Assembly (NCBI RefSeq): GCF_000702885.1
Contig: NZ_JNKO01000010.1
Coordinates: 1-64,000 of the forward strand
Origin: Oribacterium sp. P6A1
GTDB lineage: Bacteria; Bacillota; Clostridia; Lachnospirales; Lachnospiraceae
Direction: 5' to 3'
Length of the DNA: 64,000 nucleotides
Below the pieces are notes generated by a model, which ran no database searches, was not told the DNA's origin, and saw only the letters and a program-made list of their open reading frames with translations. The first letter of the stretch is position 1. Every line of letters starts with the position of its first letter. The translations under genes and the position numbers were made by a program. Shown piece after piece: positions 23,037-32,528 of the stretch.

Positions 23037-24203
23037 TTACAGACTCTCTTTCAGAATCTTTACAACCTCATCTCGGGTAAGAACTTTGTATCCGCCTTCC
23101 AGGATAAATGTTCCATCAGCGATACCTTCGATCATATCTTCTGTAGCGCCAAGTTCAGAAATACTCATTGCTACGCCAAGCTTCTTCATCCAGTTTTCCA
23201 TTGCTTCGAGACCTGCCTTTGCAACTTCCTCATCAGACTTGCCTTCTGCTGAGATGCCCCAAACCTCCATTGCAAATCTCTTAAACTTCTGAAGTCCGTA
23301 AGGCATGATGAATCTGTAATATGGCAGTGATACAGCGGCGAGTGTCATTCCATGTGTTGCATCGGTATATCCTCCGGCAGACTGTCCAAGCATGTGCACC
23401 ATCCAGTCAGTGGTCTTTCCTCTTGAAATAAGTGTGTTAAGGGCCCAGGTTGCAGTCCACATGATATTGGATCTAGCCTCATAATCTTCCGGATCTTCGA
23501 TAGCGATGAGAGAAGAATGAATTACAGATTTCATCAGAGCTTCAGCAATGTAATCACTGGTATTATCGTCTTCTCCCGAGAAGTACTGCTCACAGATGTG
23601 ATTGAAGATATCATAGATACCTGCCACCATCTGTCTCTTCGGAAGACTCATGGTGTATCTCGGATTAAGGATAGAGAATTTTGGCATAACCTCCTCACCA
23701 AATACGTGTCCTATCTTTTGATGAGTCTCATGATTAGTGATAACAGAACCTGCATTCATTTCCGAACCGGTACCTGCCATTGTGAGGATGCAGCCTACAG
23801 GAACGATTTCGCATGTGGGCTCTTCAAAGCGGATATAATATTTCTCCCAGGGATCTTCATCACAGTGAACCGACACAGATACAGCCTTTGCATAATCACA
23901 GCATGAACCACCTCCGATAGCCAAAAGCAGGTCAACATTATTCTCTTTCGCAAGCTTAACACCTTCGCGAAGCTTATCTACCGTAGGGTTAGGCATTACC
24001 CCCGCATCTTCAATGATATTTTTCCCATTTGCTTTAAGGATCTCAACAACTGCATCATAGATACCATTCTTCTTTACAGATCCTCCACCATAAATAAGCT
24101 GTACATTCTTCCCGTACTTTGGAAGTTCCTCGTTTAAAAACTTCAAAGATTCATCTCCAAAATAGAGTTTTGTAGCATTCTTGTAACTGAAATTTCCTAA
24201 CAT
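23037..24203 (-). CDS. Iron-containing alcohol dehydrogenase (YqhD/BDH type)
   Basis: 388 residues of the Fe-ADH family. The N terminus KNATKLYFGDESL is typical of butanol dehydrogenase/YqhD members. The nucleotide-binding region has IYGGGSVKKNG and LAIGGGSCCDYAKAV; metal ligands lie in YDIFNHICEQY and in MVHMLGQSAGGYTDATHGMTLA. Such enzymes reduce aldehydes, often toxic ones, with NADPH. The gene follows the MerR regulator gene by 18 bases, in an operon whose promoter looks MerR-controlled, so a role in aldehyde detoxification is likely. Confidence 0.9.
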   Translation of the reverse strand: MLGNFSYKNATKLYFGDESLKFLNEELPKYGKNVQLIYGGGSVKKNGIYDAVVEILKANGKNIIEDAGVMPNPTVDKLREGVKLAKENNVDLLLAIGGGSCCDYAKAVSVSVHCDEDPWEKYYIRFEEPTCEIVPVGCILTMAGTGSEMNAGSVITNHETHQKIGHVFGEEVMPKFSILNPRYTMSLPKRQMVAGIYDIFNHICEQYFSGEDDNTSDYIAEALMKSVIHSSLIAIEDPEDYEARSNIMWTATWALNTLISRGKTTDWMVHMLGQSAGGYTDATHGMTLAAVSLPYYRFIMPYGLQKFKRFAMEVWGISAEGKSDEEVAKAGLEAMENWMKKLGVAMSISELGATEDMIEGIADGTFILEGGYKVLTRDEVVKILKESL

Positions 24204-24221
24204 TTCTTTGTCCTCCTAAAT

Positions 24222-24596
24222 TTATTCCCAGGTAAGTTTTCCTGTTTTCTGTGCTATTTCATATCTGCCTATCTTGTATTCAAGTTTTTCCAGCGCGATG
24301 TCATACTTCTTCCTGTTTTCCAGTATCTGCTCTCTTACTTCCTTAAGAAGATTTGTTCTGGCATCTATGGTTTGATCACCTTCCTGGAATAACCTCACAT
24401 ATTCTATCAGCATTTCTACCGGAACCCCGGCATCGCGCATACAGACGGCATTTTCCACCCATCCTATGTCAGTTTCCTGATAATCCCTGATTCCTCCGGC
24501 TGTTCGTGTAACTTCCGGGATAACACCCACACGCTCATAATACCTGAGTGTATCAGGAGTCAGATTGTACTTATCGCAGACTTCTTTGATAGTCAT
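24222..24596 (-). CDS. MerR-family transcriptional regulator
   Basis: 124 residues from the ATG at 24596, preceded by GGAGAGGAG; the longer frame to 24740 is unlikely because MTIKEVCDKYNLTPDTLRYYERVGVIPEVTR is the usual MerR N terminus. The winged helix-turn-helix is followed by a dimerisation coiled coil (about residues 75-110). No cysteine pair for metals is present at the C terminus, which fits the aldehyde/electrophile-sensing AdhR/NmlR branch rather than metal sensors. It lies between DUF3737 and Fe-ADH genes and probably regulates its own operon. Confidence 0.88.
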   Translation of the reverse strand: MTIKEVCDKYNLTPDTLRYYERVGVIPEVTRTAGGIRDYQETDIGWVENAVCMRDAGVPVEMLIEYVRLFQEGDQTIDARTNLLKEVREQILENRKKYDIALEKLEYKIGRYEIAQKTGKLTWE

Positions 24597-24780
24597 GACT
24601 TTATCTCCTCTCCTATAAACGAATGTCTTTTGCCTTTTATTTCTGATACAAAGTTCCGAGCCTCCGGCGTAGGGGCACAGATTTTCAAAGAAAGCTGATG
24701 CTTCGCATCGAAAATCCATCCACGGAAATGCTTTAATCAACGTTTCCCTAATCGGCTCCTGTATTACAAACTTCGTCTGA

Positions 24781-25638
24781 TCAGGCGCAATTATCCTTTC
24801 CGCCTACTATGATCTTTCCCTTCGAATTCTCATCATCCCTGATGATCTCTGAAACCTCGGGAACCGATATGGAACCCGAAAGAGGATTTTTGATACTTAT
24901 CATCGGAGTGGTTATGGTTGCTTCCACATCTGACTTCTCAAAAGCAAGATCTGTATCAATCATTTTGCAGTTTATAAGCTTTAGTCCCTTGCAGTAGCAA
25001 AGGGGCTGAGTCCCGATGATGGTACAGTTTTCAAAGGTGACGTTTTCACAGTACCATGCCAGGTATTCACCCTTTACGATACTGTTTCTTACAACAACAT
25101 TTTTTGCATGCCAGAAGGCATCCTTTGTATCAAAATTGCAATTCTCGAAAACAGAATCCGTGATGTACTGGAAAGAATACTTACCCTTCAGAGTCACATT
25201 TGAAAACTCAAGTCGCTCCGATCTCATCATGAAATATTCGCTCTGAACATCAGTATCCATCATTACGATATTCTTTACAGACCAGCCAAACTCAGGAGAA
25301 ATGATGTCACAGTTTTCTATCCTTATATTTGAACATTCTCTCAGTGCCTTTATTCCGTGCATTTTTGAATTCTTAATTTCTGCATCATTTGTATACCAAA
25401 GGGCCGCCCTGCAATTCTCAGTCATTTCAATGTTTTCAATCCTAAGTCCATCATCATGCCAAAAGGGATATCTAAGATTGAAGTAGCTATCCTTCACCAC
25501 AAGGTTTTTGCTCTCTTTAAAGGCACTCTCTCCATCTGCAGGACCATCAAATCTGCAGCCTTCCACAATGATATCTCTGCTCCCGTAAAGGGCTCGCTCT
25601 TCATCAAAAGTTTTGTTCTTTATGATCATATCTTTCAT
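24781..25638 (-). CDS. DUF3737 family right-handed beta-helix protein
   Basis: 285 residues rich in short repeats of the form NxxIxNCxI and CRF/NC turns (VEGCRFDGPADGESAFKES, IENCDIISPEFGWSVKN, FENCTIIG), predicting a single parallel beta helix. The sequence matches DUF3737, a family common in gut anaerobes and often near MerR or redox genes. Its function is unknown, and no signal peptide is seen, so it should be cytoplasmic. First gene of the operon with merR and Fe-ADH, expressed from the 25676-25706 promoter. Confidence 0.85.
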   Translation of the reverse strand: MKDMIIKNKTFDEERALYGSRDIIVEGCRFDGPADGESAFKESKNLVVKDSYFNLRYPFWHDDGLRIENIEMTENCRAALWYTNDAEIKNSKMHGIKALRECSNIRIENCDIISPEFGWSVKNIVMMDTDVQSEYFMMRSERLEFSNVTLKGKYSFQYITDSVFENCNFDTKDAFWHAKNVVVRNSIVKGEYLAWYCENVTFENCTIIGTQPLCYCKGLKLINCKMIDTDLAFEKSDVEATITTPMISIKNPLSGSISVPEVSEIIRDDENSKGKIIVGGKDNCA

Positions 25639-25675
25639 TAATTTCTTCTTACCTCATTTCAGTTTCTATATGGTT

Positions 25676-25706
25676 ATCCTACACCCTGGAGTTTACTCCA
25701 GGTCAA
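25676..25706 (-). promoter_or_regulatory. MerR-type promoter/operator with 19-bp spacer
   Basis: TTGACC (25706-25701) and TAGGAT (25681-25676) are separated by 19 bp, over-long for normal promoters but standard for MerR targets. The spacer holds the palindrome CTGGAGTAAACTCCAG, close to known AdhR/NmlR operators. Confidence 0.85.
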
Positions 25707-25745
25707 TCTTTTTTCGATTTTTAATTTCTAAAATAATTCTAAAAT

Positions 25746-25779
25746 GAAGAGAGTGGCAAAAACATTTGCCACTCTCTTC
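25746..25779 (-). terminator. Terminator-like perfect hairpin
   Basis: GAAGAGAGTGGCAAA (25746-25760) is perfectly inverted at 25765-25779 with a four-base loop. T-rich sequence follows on the minus strand. It lies downstream of the transporter fragment. Confidence 0.75.
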
Positions 25780-25887
25780 TGATACATCACACAAAATCAT
25801 TTATTTATCATTAATCATTTTATCAGCCTGATCTTATTATATTCGATTTCCACCGAGTCAATTTCCACCGAATAAAAATAAAGAAAC

Positions 25888-26136
25888 TTACCCTTCGTTC
25901 CATCTTGCGTACTTCAATGCCAGTGCCATGATGGACGGACTTATAACCGCTCCTACTCCGTAGAAGCAATGAAGAAAATTCATTACCGAACCGGAATAGT
26001 TATTGGCCACATAGTGATTTACCGATGCATCAATAGCTCCGGCTCCAAGTCCGTAAGGTATGGCGAATAAAAATAACATCGCATACTGCCATGAAATTGA
26101 GAAACCAAGAAGACCAATGATAGTAAGGAATTGAGT
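25888..26136 (-). pseudogene. Internal fragment of an MFS transporter gene
   Basis: About 80 codons on the minus strand read as middle membrane helices of a major-facilitator protein: LTIIGLLGFSISWQYAMLF, FAIPYGLGAGAIDASVNHY and MNFLHCFYGVGAVISPSIMA, ending ARWNEG then a stop. Full transporters have about 400 residues; both the start and the second half are missing, and an in-frame stop lies just upstream. It is a decayed leftover next to recQ, not a functional gene. Confidence 0.75.
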
Positions 26137-26246
26137 ATAATTTTGGCAACCACATCATATGGATTTTTATACGAAAGACATATATAGTAATCACTGGGTT
26201 CAACCATGGTATATATGAAATCAGTTATATAGATAGAGGTAATCAA

Positions 26247-28640
26247 ATGAATGATAGAGATATTGATGATCTTCAATGGAATAGTCTGTTTGAAATGGCG
26301 AAGGAATATGAAGAACAGAGTGACTACGAAGATTATTCAGAAGCATTAACTCCTGCCTCATTTCCTCCGGTCATAAAAGAATTTAAAACTCCGGAGGAAA
26401 CACTGAAAGCACTTTTTGGTTATGATGAATTCAGGCCCGGTCAGAAAGGGATAATTGATGCTATCCTTAAGGGGCGGGATGTTTTTGCGGTAATGCCTAC
26501 AGGTGCCGGAAAATCCGTCTGTTATCAGATTCCTGCAATGCTTTTACCTGGCATAACGTTGGTTATCTCTCCGCTTATTTCTCTCATGCAGGATCAGGTG
26601 AAGTCACTTAATGAAGCCGGGATACCGGCGGCTTTTATAAACAGCTCTCTTTCAAGGAATAACTTTTACGAGACACTTCGTGGTGTAAGAAATGGAATAT
26701 ACAAGATTGTATATGTGGCACCGGAACGGCTCATGACTGATGAGTTCATAGAGCTTACCGGATCCGTTCGTATATCTATGATCACAGTGGATGAAGCCCA
26801 TTGTATTTCCCAGTGGGGGCAGGATTTCCGTCCGAGCTACATGAAGATCATAGAGTTTGTAAAAATGCTTGAAGAAAAGCCAATCATCAGCGCATTTACC
26901 GCAACTGCAACGAAGAATGTCCGTGAGGATATCATCTGTATCCTTGGACTTAAGAATCCGTATACTCTGGTTTTAGGTTTTGACAGAGAGAACCTTTTCT
27001 TTCAGGTGGAAAAGCCTAAGGACAAAGATAGATATATTCTGGATTTCATTGCAGAACATCCCGGTGAAAGCGGCATTATATACTGTTCCACCAGAAAGAA
27101 CGTGGACAGTGTTTTCGAGATGCTATTTAAAAAAGGAATTTCAGTCGGCAGATATCATGCCGGAATGAATGCCTCCGACAGAAAGAAAATGCAGGATGAT
27201 TTTGTTTATGACTATACCGGCATAATCGTTGCCACCAATGCTTTCGGAATGGGAATAGACAAGTCTAATGTCAGATTTGTCATCCACTACAATATGCCTC
27301 AGAGCATGGAGAACTATTATCAGGAAGCAGGAAGAGCAGGAAGAGACGGACTTGAATCAAAGTGTATTCTTTTGTATTCGGCGCAGGATGTAGTCATTAA
27401 TAAATTTCTGTTGGAACGTAAAGAAACAACTGACATTGATCCAATGGATCTTGAGAACATAAGGGAGATGGACAGCCAGAGGCTTCAATCGATGGAAAGA
27501 TACTGCTACACCACAGAGTGCCTTAGGAACTATATCCTCAAGTATTTCGGAGAACAGCCAAAAGAGCCCTGCGGTGATTGTGGAAACTGCCTTCGTGAAT
27601 TTGAAACAATTGATATGACGGAAGCTGCAAAGAAAATCATCAATTGTGTTTACGAAGCAAAAGAAAGATTCGGAAGAGGAATCATAGCAGATGCTGTCTT
27701 GGGAGTAAAGACTTCAAGAATAAAACAGATTGGAGCAGATAATTATAAGTCTTTTGGAGCGCTTTCCTCATCGAATAAAAATCTTCTTATGAGACTTGTG
27801 GAACAACTTGTCCTGGAAGGGTATCTGGAGGTCGGAGCATATCAGGTTCTCAAAATGGGTGATATCAATAAACTTAAAAATCCAGAAAATAAGGTTTTTG
27901 TAAAGATCACAGATGAGGATAAGCTTCCTACTGCCAAGACTAAACCTGAAAAAAGACAAATTGGAATCAGTTCACTTACATCATCCGGCTACAAACTTTT
28001 TGATAAACTTCGTGAACTTAGACTTGAGATTGCCCGAGAAGAAAATTTGCCGCCATATATCATTTTTAACGATAAAACATTAATAGAAATGGCTGTTAAG
28101 GTACCGACCAATCAGCTGGAAATGCTTGGCATTTCCGGTGTTGGTGATAATAAATATAAGAAATACGGAGGTCGGTTCCTTGATATCATAAGAGATTATA
28201 CAGACATATATCCCGATCTTCTCACAGAAAGGATTTTACATGAGAAGGAAACAAAGGTTCCTGCCGCAAGGAGCAGAAAAAAGGAAGATAAGCAGGAATT
28301 CAGTCTTCTTCCGGCAGAAGCTGAAAACTACAATTATGATGGATATAAGCTGGTATCGGAAATACGTGATGAATTAAACCGGATCTGTGAACGAGAAAAT
28401 GTAAAGAAGATTCCGGCAACAAGGCTGACGGAGATATTGGTGGCGGAAGGCATTATTTCAAGTGAAACAGAATCGGATGGGTTTTCAAAAATTCCTACAG
28501 AAAAAGGAAAAGTTCTTGGTGTAATCGTTGAAGACAGAGTAAGTCAGAAAGGCAATGAATACCATGTACTGAAATACTCTCCGGAGATTCAGAAAATTCT
28601 CGTAGAACATTATGTTTGTGAAATTGATATGATGACATAA
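26247..28640 (+). CDS. recQ: RecQ-family ATP-dependent DNA helicase
   Basis: 797 residues. After an acidic 45-residue N-terminal extension come the helicase lobes: Walker A MPTGAGKSVCYQ (residues 83-94), DEAH box 182-185, and motif VI QEAGRAGRDG. The zinc-binding domain follows (CYTTECLRNYIL, CGDCGNC), then the winged helix, an HRDC domain (KLFDKLRELRLEIAREENLP) and an extra C-terminal region of about 100 residues. RecQ unwinds recombination and repair intermediates 3' to 5'. It is longer than E. coli RecQ (about 610), mostly through the N-terminal and C-terminal additions. It starts an operon with the phosphatase gene. Confidence 0.92.
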   Translation: MNDRDIDDLQWNSLFEMAKEYEEQSDYEDYSEALTPASFPPVIKEFKTPEETLKALFGYDEFRPGQKGIIDAILKGRDVFAVMPTGAGKSVCYQIPAMLLPGITLVISPLISLMQDQVKSLNEAGIPAAFINSSLSRNNFYETLRGVRNGIYKIVYVAPERLMTDEFIELTGSVRISMITVDEAHCISQWGQDFRPSYMKIIEFVKMLEEKPIISAFTATATKNVREDIICILGLKNPYTLVLGFDRENLFFQVEKPKDKDRYILDFIAEHPGESGIIYCSTRKNVDSVFEMLFKKGISVGRYHAGMNASDRKKMQDDFVYDYTGIIVATNAFGMGIDKSNVRFVIHYNMPQSMENYYQEAGRAGRDGLESKCILLYSAQDVVINKFLLERKETTDIDPMDLENIREMDSQRLQSMERYCYTTECLRNYILKYFGEQPKEPCGDCGNCLREFETIDMTEAAKKIINCVYEAKERFGRGIIADAVLGVKTSRIKQIGADNYKSFGALSSSNKNLLMRLVEQLVLEGYLEVGAYQVLKMGDINKLKNPENKVFVKITDEDKLPTAKTKPEKRQIGISSLTSSGYKLFDKLRELRLEIAREENLPPYIIFNDKTLIEMAVKVPTNQLEMLGISGVGDNKYKKYGGRFLDIIRDYTDIYPDLLTERILHEKETKVPAARSRKKEDKQEFSLLPAEAENYNYDGYKLVSEIRDELNRICERENVKKIPATRLTEILVAEGIISSETESDGFSKIPTEKGKVLGVIVEDRVSQKGNEYHVLKYSPEIQKILVEHYVCEIDMMT

Positions 28641-28652
28641 GTGTCATCATAT
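28627..28652. repeat. Perfect 11-bp hairpin spanning the recQ stop
   Basis: ATATGATGACA and TGTCATCATAT with a TAAG loop cover the stop codon of recQ. No T-run follows, so it probably shields or processes the mRNA between recQ and the phosphatase gene rather than terminating it. Confidence 0.7.
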
Positions 28653-28677
28653 ATAGCTTATTAGTTGGAGGTACTAT

Positions 28678-29412
28678 ATGAAATTACTGATCATTCGTCA
28701 TGGAGATCCGGATTACGAGCATGATTCACTTACAGAAACCGGATGGACGGAAGCGACACTACTGGCAGAACGTCTTTATAAAACAGAAGATATCAAGGAA
28801 TTTTATGTATCGCCTATGGGACGTGCCCGGGATACTGCTTCTCTTACTTTGGAGAAATTCGGTAAAACCGCAGTGACCCTTCCATGGTTACGGGAATTCA
28901 ATGAAGCTTTGATTAACAGACCGGATGTGACAGAACGAAAAATGATCTCATGGGACTGGTTACCACAGGACTGGACAGTGGAGCCTCTTTTTTATGATGC
29001 TGATCATTGGATGGATGCCGGTGTTTTCAAAGAAAGCTCTGTCCCCGAAACATTTCGTAAAGTCACTTCCTGTTTTGACGAATTTCTTTTAAATCATGGG
29101 TACCGTCATGACGGAAATCTATTTCATGTTGAAAATGCCAATACAAACACTATAGCTTTATTCTGTCACTTCGGGGTAGAATGCGTTCTTTTATCACACC
29201 TTCTGCATATATCTCCCATGCAGCTTTGGCATGGCTTTTGTGCCGCACCATCTTCTGTCACGGTGATAAACACAGAAGAACGACGGAAGGGAATCGCTCA
29301 TTTTAGAGTAGCTTCTTTTGGAGACATCTCACATCTTTATGCAGGTGGCAGATCTTCCAGCTTTGCTGCACGATTTGCAGAAGTATATGGTAACGGAGAT
29401 CGTATTGACTGA
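28678..29412 (+). CDS. Histidine phosphatase superfamily protein
   Basis: 244 residues starting KLLIIRHGDPDYEHDSLTETGWTEA, the RHG signature of the phosphoglycerate-mutase-like fold, with the second catalytic His in IALFCHFGVECVLLSHLL. GGAGG precedes the ATG by about seven bases. The family includes phosphatases of small phosphosugars, nucleotides and proteins; the substrate cannot be told from sequence. Cotranscription with recQ is likely from the 37-base gap. Confidence 0.85.
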   Translation: MKLLIIRHGDPDYEHDSLTETGWTEATLLAERLYKTEDIKEFYVSPMGRARDTASLTLEKFGKTAVTLPWLREFNEALINRPDVTERKMISWDWLPQDWTVEPLFYDADHWMDAGVFKESSVPETFRKVTSCFDEFLLNHGYRHDGNLFHVENANTNTIALFCHFGVECVLLSHLLHISPMQLWHGFCAAPSSVTVINTEERRKGIAHFRVASFGDISHLYAGGRSSSFAARFAEVYGNGDRID

Positions 29413-29596
29413 TTCTAAAATCAGTATTCTCAAAACAGCAAATTATTTATAGAAAAAACGGTAAAATCCGAATGTACCGTATTTAGCCACTTAAATATAT
29501 ATTGAAGATGATTCTGAGCTTATTACATGATCATCGTATTTTAGAGGGGGACCGGCAGATTAGGGGCTGTCGGTTTAGAGTAGTATAAAAAAATTA

Positions 29597-31231
29597 TCAA
29601 TCAAAAAACATCTTTATATCATCTTCCACATTTGTGATAGAACCTATTCCGAAACTGTCCACCAGAACCTTTGCCACATTAGGTGAAAGGAATGCCGGAA
29701 GTGTAGGTCCGAGATGTATGTTCTTAACTCCAAGATAAAGAAGTGCAAGAAGTACGATAACCGCTTTCTGCTCATACCAGGAAATGTTATAAACTATGGG
29801 CAGATCATTTATATCATCAAACCCAAATGCCTCCTTAAGCTTAAGCGCAATAAGTGCAAGTGAATAGGAATCATTACACTGACCTGCGTCCAGTACTCTT
29901 GGAATTCCATCAATGTCTCCGAGATTCAGTTTGTTGTACTTATACTTGGCACAGCCTGCTGTCAGTATCACAGCATCCTTAGGAAGAGCCTTTGCAAATT
30001 CTGTATAGTACTCTCTTGACTTTGCACGTCCGTCACAGCCTGCCATAACAACAAATTTCTTTATGGCTCCGGACTTTACCGCGTCAACCACCTTATCTGC
30101 TAAAGCAAACACCTGAGCATGGGCAAAACCGCCTATGATCTCACCCTTCTCTATCTCTGTAGGTGCTTTACAGGTCTTAGCAAGTTCGATTATCTCAGAA
30201 AAATCCTTCTTCTCTCCGTATTTTCCATCGATGTGTCTGCATCCGGGATATCCTGTCGCCCCTGTTGTGAAGAGTCTGTTCTTATATGATTCAGCAGGAG
30301 GAACGATACAGTTTGTGGTCATAAGAATAGGACCATTAAAGCTTTCAAACTCCTCTTTCTGCTTCCACCATGCATTACCGTAGTTACCGGCAAAGTTATC
30401 ATACTTTTTAAAGAATGGATAATAGTGAGCCGGAAGCATTTCTGAATGAGTATAAACATCCACTCCGGTTCCCTTAGTCTGCTCCAAAAGCATCTCAAGA
30501 TCCTTAAGATCATGACCGGATATAAGAATTCCCGGATTATTCCTTACTCCGATATCAACCTTTGAGATTTCAGGGTTGCCATAGGCAGAAGTATTGGCCT
30601 CATCAAGCAGTGCCATTCCGTCTACTCCGTACTTTCCGGTCTCAAGTGTAAGAGCTACATAATCATTAACAGAAAGTGAGTCATCAAGAGTTTTTGCAAG
30701 TGCCTCCTGAAGAAAACTGTCTACAGCTTCATTATCCTTTAGAAGAGCATTGGCATGCTTTGAATATGCAGCCAGACCCTTAAGTCCATAAGTAATCAGC
30801 TCTCTAAGTGAACGGATATCCTCATTTTCTGTTGAAAGAACACCTACATGCTTTGCTTTTTCATCATAGTCACTTCTCGTTCCATTAAAAAGAGCTGCTT
30901 CAGGAAGATTTCCTTTTGCATCAATCTGTTCTATAAGCTGTGCTTTTACTTTAAGGGTTTCCTCGATTTTCTCCGCAATCTTCTCATAATCAAAATTTGC
31001 ATTTGTAATGGTTGTGAAAAGATTTACGGTAATAAGATGATTGATATTCTCATCAACTTTTTTACCTTCATTGCGAAGCTGTGTTGTAACAGCGCTAAGC
31101 CCTTTTGTCACATACACAAGAAGATCCTGAAGATTGGCCACCTCAGGCTTTTTCCCGCATACACCAACCATTGTGCATCCTTTGCAGCCTGCTGTTTCCT
31201 GACACTGATAGCAGAACATTTTATTATCCAT
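29597..31231 (-). CDS. hcp: Hybrid-cluster protein (hydroxylamine/NO reductase)
   Basis: 544 residues. The N-terminal cysteines C7, C10, C19 and C25 follow the Cx2Cx8Cx5C spacing of class I Hcp found in strict anaerobes (they bind a 4Fe-4S cluster). Hybrid-cluster ligands are in the C-terminal half: [52 protein letters not shown] and [10 protein letters not shown]. It reduces nitric oxide or hydroxylamine and protects against nitrosative stress. Single gene, with about 300 bases of upstream region shared with the divergent hydro-lyase-like gene. Confidence 0.95.
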   Translation of the reverse strand: MDNKMFCYQCQETAGCKGCTMVGVCGKKPEVANLQDLLVYVTKGLSAVTTQLRNEGKKVDENINHLITVNLFTTITNANFDYEKIAEKIEETLKVKAQLIEQIDAKGNLPEAALFNGTRSDYDEKAKHVGVLSTENEDIRSLRELITYGLKGLAAYSKHANALLKDNEAVDSFLQEALAKTLDDSLSVNDYVALTLETGKYGVDGMALLDEANTSAYGNPEISKVDIGVRNNPGILISGHDLKDLEMLLEQTKGTGVDVYTHSEMLPAHYYPFFKKYDNFAGNYGNAWWKQKEEFESFNGPILMTTNCIVPPAESYKNRLFTTGATGYPGCRHIDGKYGEKKDFSEIIELAKTCKAPTEIEKGEIIGGFAHAQVFALADKVVDAVKSGAIKKFVVMAGCDGRAKSREYYTEFAKALPKDAVILTAGCAKYKYNKLNLGDIDGIPRVLDAGQCNDSYSLALIALKLKEAFGFDDINDLPIVYNISWYEQKAVIVLLALLYLGVKNIHLGPTLPAFLSPNVAKVLVDSFGIGSITNVEDDIKMFFD

Positions 31232-31478
31232 GGTAAAACCTCCTAAACGAAAACTAATGTGTTTTTCGAAGGAGATGATAATGCATCAGGCCAAACCTAC
31301 GTGTTGCGGCTGCAACATAATTATCCATTTATTTTTAAATCCATAACAACATCCGAGTCATATTTCCGACAGCTTTTGCTCTTGATAATTTATACATGAT
31401 TTTTTCACTGTTATTCTTCCATATCCACAGTTTCATGATCACATAACAATAATGTATATTAAAAATGAAGCAAATACA
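31232..31478. other. Upstream region of hcp
   Basis: A divergent intergenic region. A GTTGC/GCAAC palindrome lies at about 31305-31318. I looked for a TTGAC-N4-GTTAA style HcpR or CRP/FNR site and saw none. Nothing else was recognised. Confidence 0.35.
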
Positions 31479-31506
31479 TTGTGTTTTAAAGGCCTCTTCC
31501 TATAAT
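31479..31506 (+). promoter_or_regulatory. Promoter of the hydro-lyase-like gene
   Basis: TTGTGT (31479-31484), a 16-bp spacer and a perfect TATAAT (31501-31506) lie 39 bases before the chosen ATG. Confidence 0.6.
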
Positions 31507-31544
31507 GAAATTATAAAACCATGACAAAGATAGGAGGTAGTTCT

Positions 31545-32369
31545 ATGAATGCAAATGACTTTACCAACACAAGGCCCGAAGATGCCTGGAAACTGATCCG
31601 TGAAGGAACCATAGACTTTCCAACCGCAGGTATGTGCGCAGGCTATGCCCAGGCCAATCTCGTAATTCTTCCCAAACAATATGCAGACGATTTTAAGATA
31701 TTTGCATCAAAAAACCCGAAACCATGTCCTATTCTGGAAGTCGTGGAAGGAACTCCTGATGTTCATGATATGGGCGAAGGTGCCATTATCACCAGTGATG
31801 TACCGAAGTATCGTATCTGGAAAAACGGAGAATTGATAGATACCGTTAAGGACGTTACATCATACTGGAAAGAGGATTCTGTGGCTTTTTTGATCGGCTG
31901 CAGTTTTTCTTTCGAAGAGGCCCTTATAAAAAACGGTGTAGAGGTACGTCATATATCCCTCGGCTGCAATGTTCCGATGTTCAAAACTAATATCCAGTGT
32001 GAGCCCGCCGGAGTTTTCAATGGTCCTATGGTTGTCAGCATGCGCCCCATGACCCCGGATGATGCCGAGATTGCAAAACGTATTACCGATGCTTATCCCA
32101 ACGTTCATGGAGGACCTATACAGATAGGTGACCCGGAAGCAATCGGAATTAAGGACATCATGAATCCTGACTATGGTGATTCGGTTCCTTTCAAAGAAGG
32201 AGAGATTCCTGTATTCTGGGCCTGTGGTGTAACTCCTCAGGCGGCAATTGAAAATGCAAAACTGCCGCTGGTAATCACACATGCTCCGGGGCACATGTTT
32301 ATAACCAATGTTCTCAATAAAGATTTAAACGATTATTTGGAAACAAAAAAACTAAATCCTGATAAGTAA
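31545..32369 (+). CDS. DUF1445 / putative hydro-lyase family protein
   Basis: 274 residues from the ATG at 31545 (AGGAGG seven bases before it); the frame extended to 31521 adds eight residues without a site. The sequence matches the DUF1445 family (YcsI; D-glutamate cyclase-like): TRPEDAWKLIREGTIDFPTAG, GCSFSFEEALI, GGPIQIGDPEAIGI and ITHAPGHMFITN. Members are proposed lyases on small amino or hydroxy acids. Convergent with the PrpF/hydratase operon, and possibly part of the same acid-degrading module, but on a different transcript. Confidence 0.82.
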   Translation: MNANDFTNTRPEDAWKLIREGTIDFPTAGMCAGYAQANLVILPKQYADDFKIFASKNPKPCPILEVVEGTPDVHDMGEGAIITSDVPKYRIWKNGELIDTVKDVTSYWKEDSVAFLIGCSFSFEEALIKNGVEVRHISLGCNVPMFKTNIQCEPAGVFNGPMVVSMRPMTPDDAEIAKRITDAYPNVHGGPIQIGDPEAIGIKDIMNPDYGDSVPFKEGEIPVFWACGVTPQAAIENAKLPLVITHAPGHMFITNVLNKDLNDYLETKKLNPDK

Positions 32370-32420
32370 AAAACATCCGGTGATGTATGGACTCAGTTCC
32401 ACACTTCACCGGATGTTTTA
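32368..32420 (+). terminator. Terminator after the hydro-lyase-like gene
   Basis: AAACATCCGGTGA (32371-32383) pairs with TCACCGGATGTTT (32406-32418), with T-run in the 3' arm. Near-perfect symmetry means it may also act on the minus strand. Confidence 0.85.
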
Positions 32421-32528
32421 CCGCTTAAATTATATTTTGATATGATAGCCAAACAAACTGTACATATGAGTATAGACTCTCCACAAAGTGGGGATTTGCA
32501 TTATTGGACTCTATAAAAAGCTTCTGTT

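Noticed and set aside
24597-24740. N-terminal extension of the MerR protein
   Set aside because: The extension has no ribosome site and precedes the canonical MerR start MTIKEVC, which has GGAGAGGAG before it.
31232-31478. FNR/HcpR-type operator upstream of hcp
   Set aside because: No TTGAC-N4-GTTAA or TTGAT-N4-ATCAA dyad could be found.
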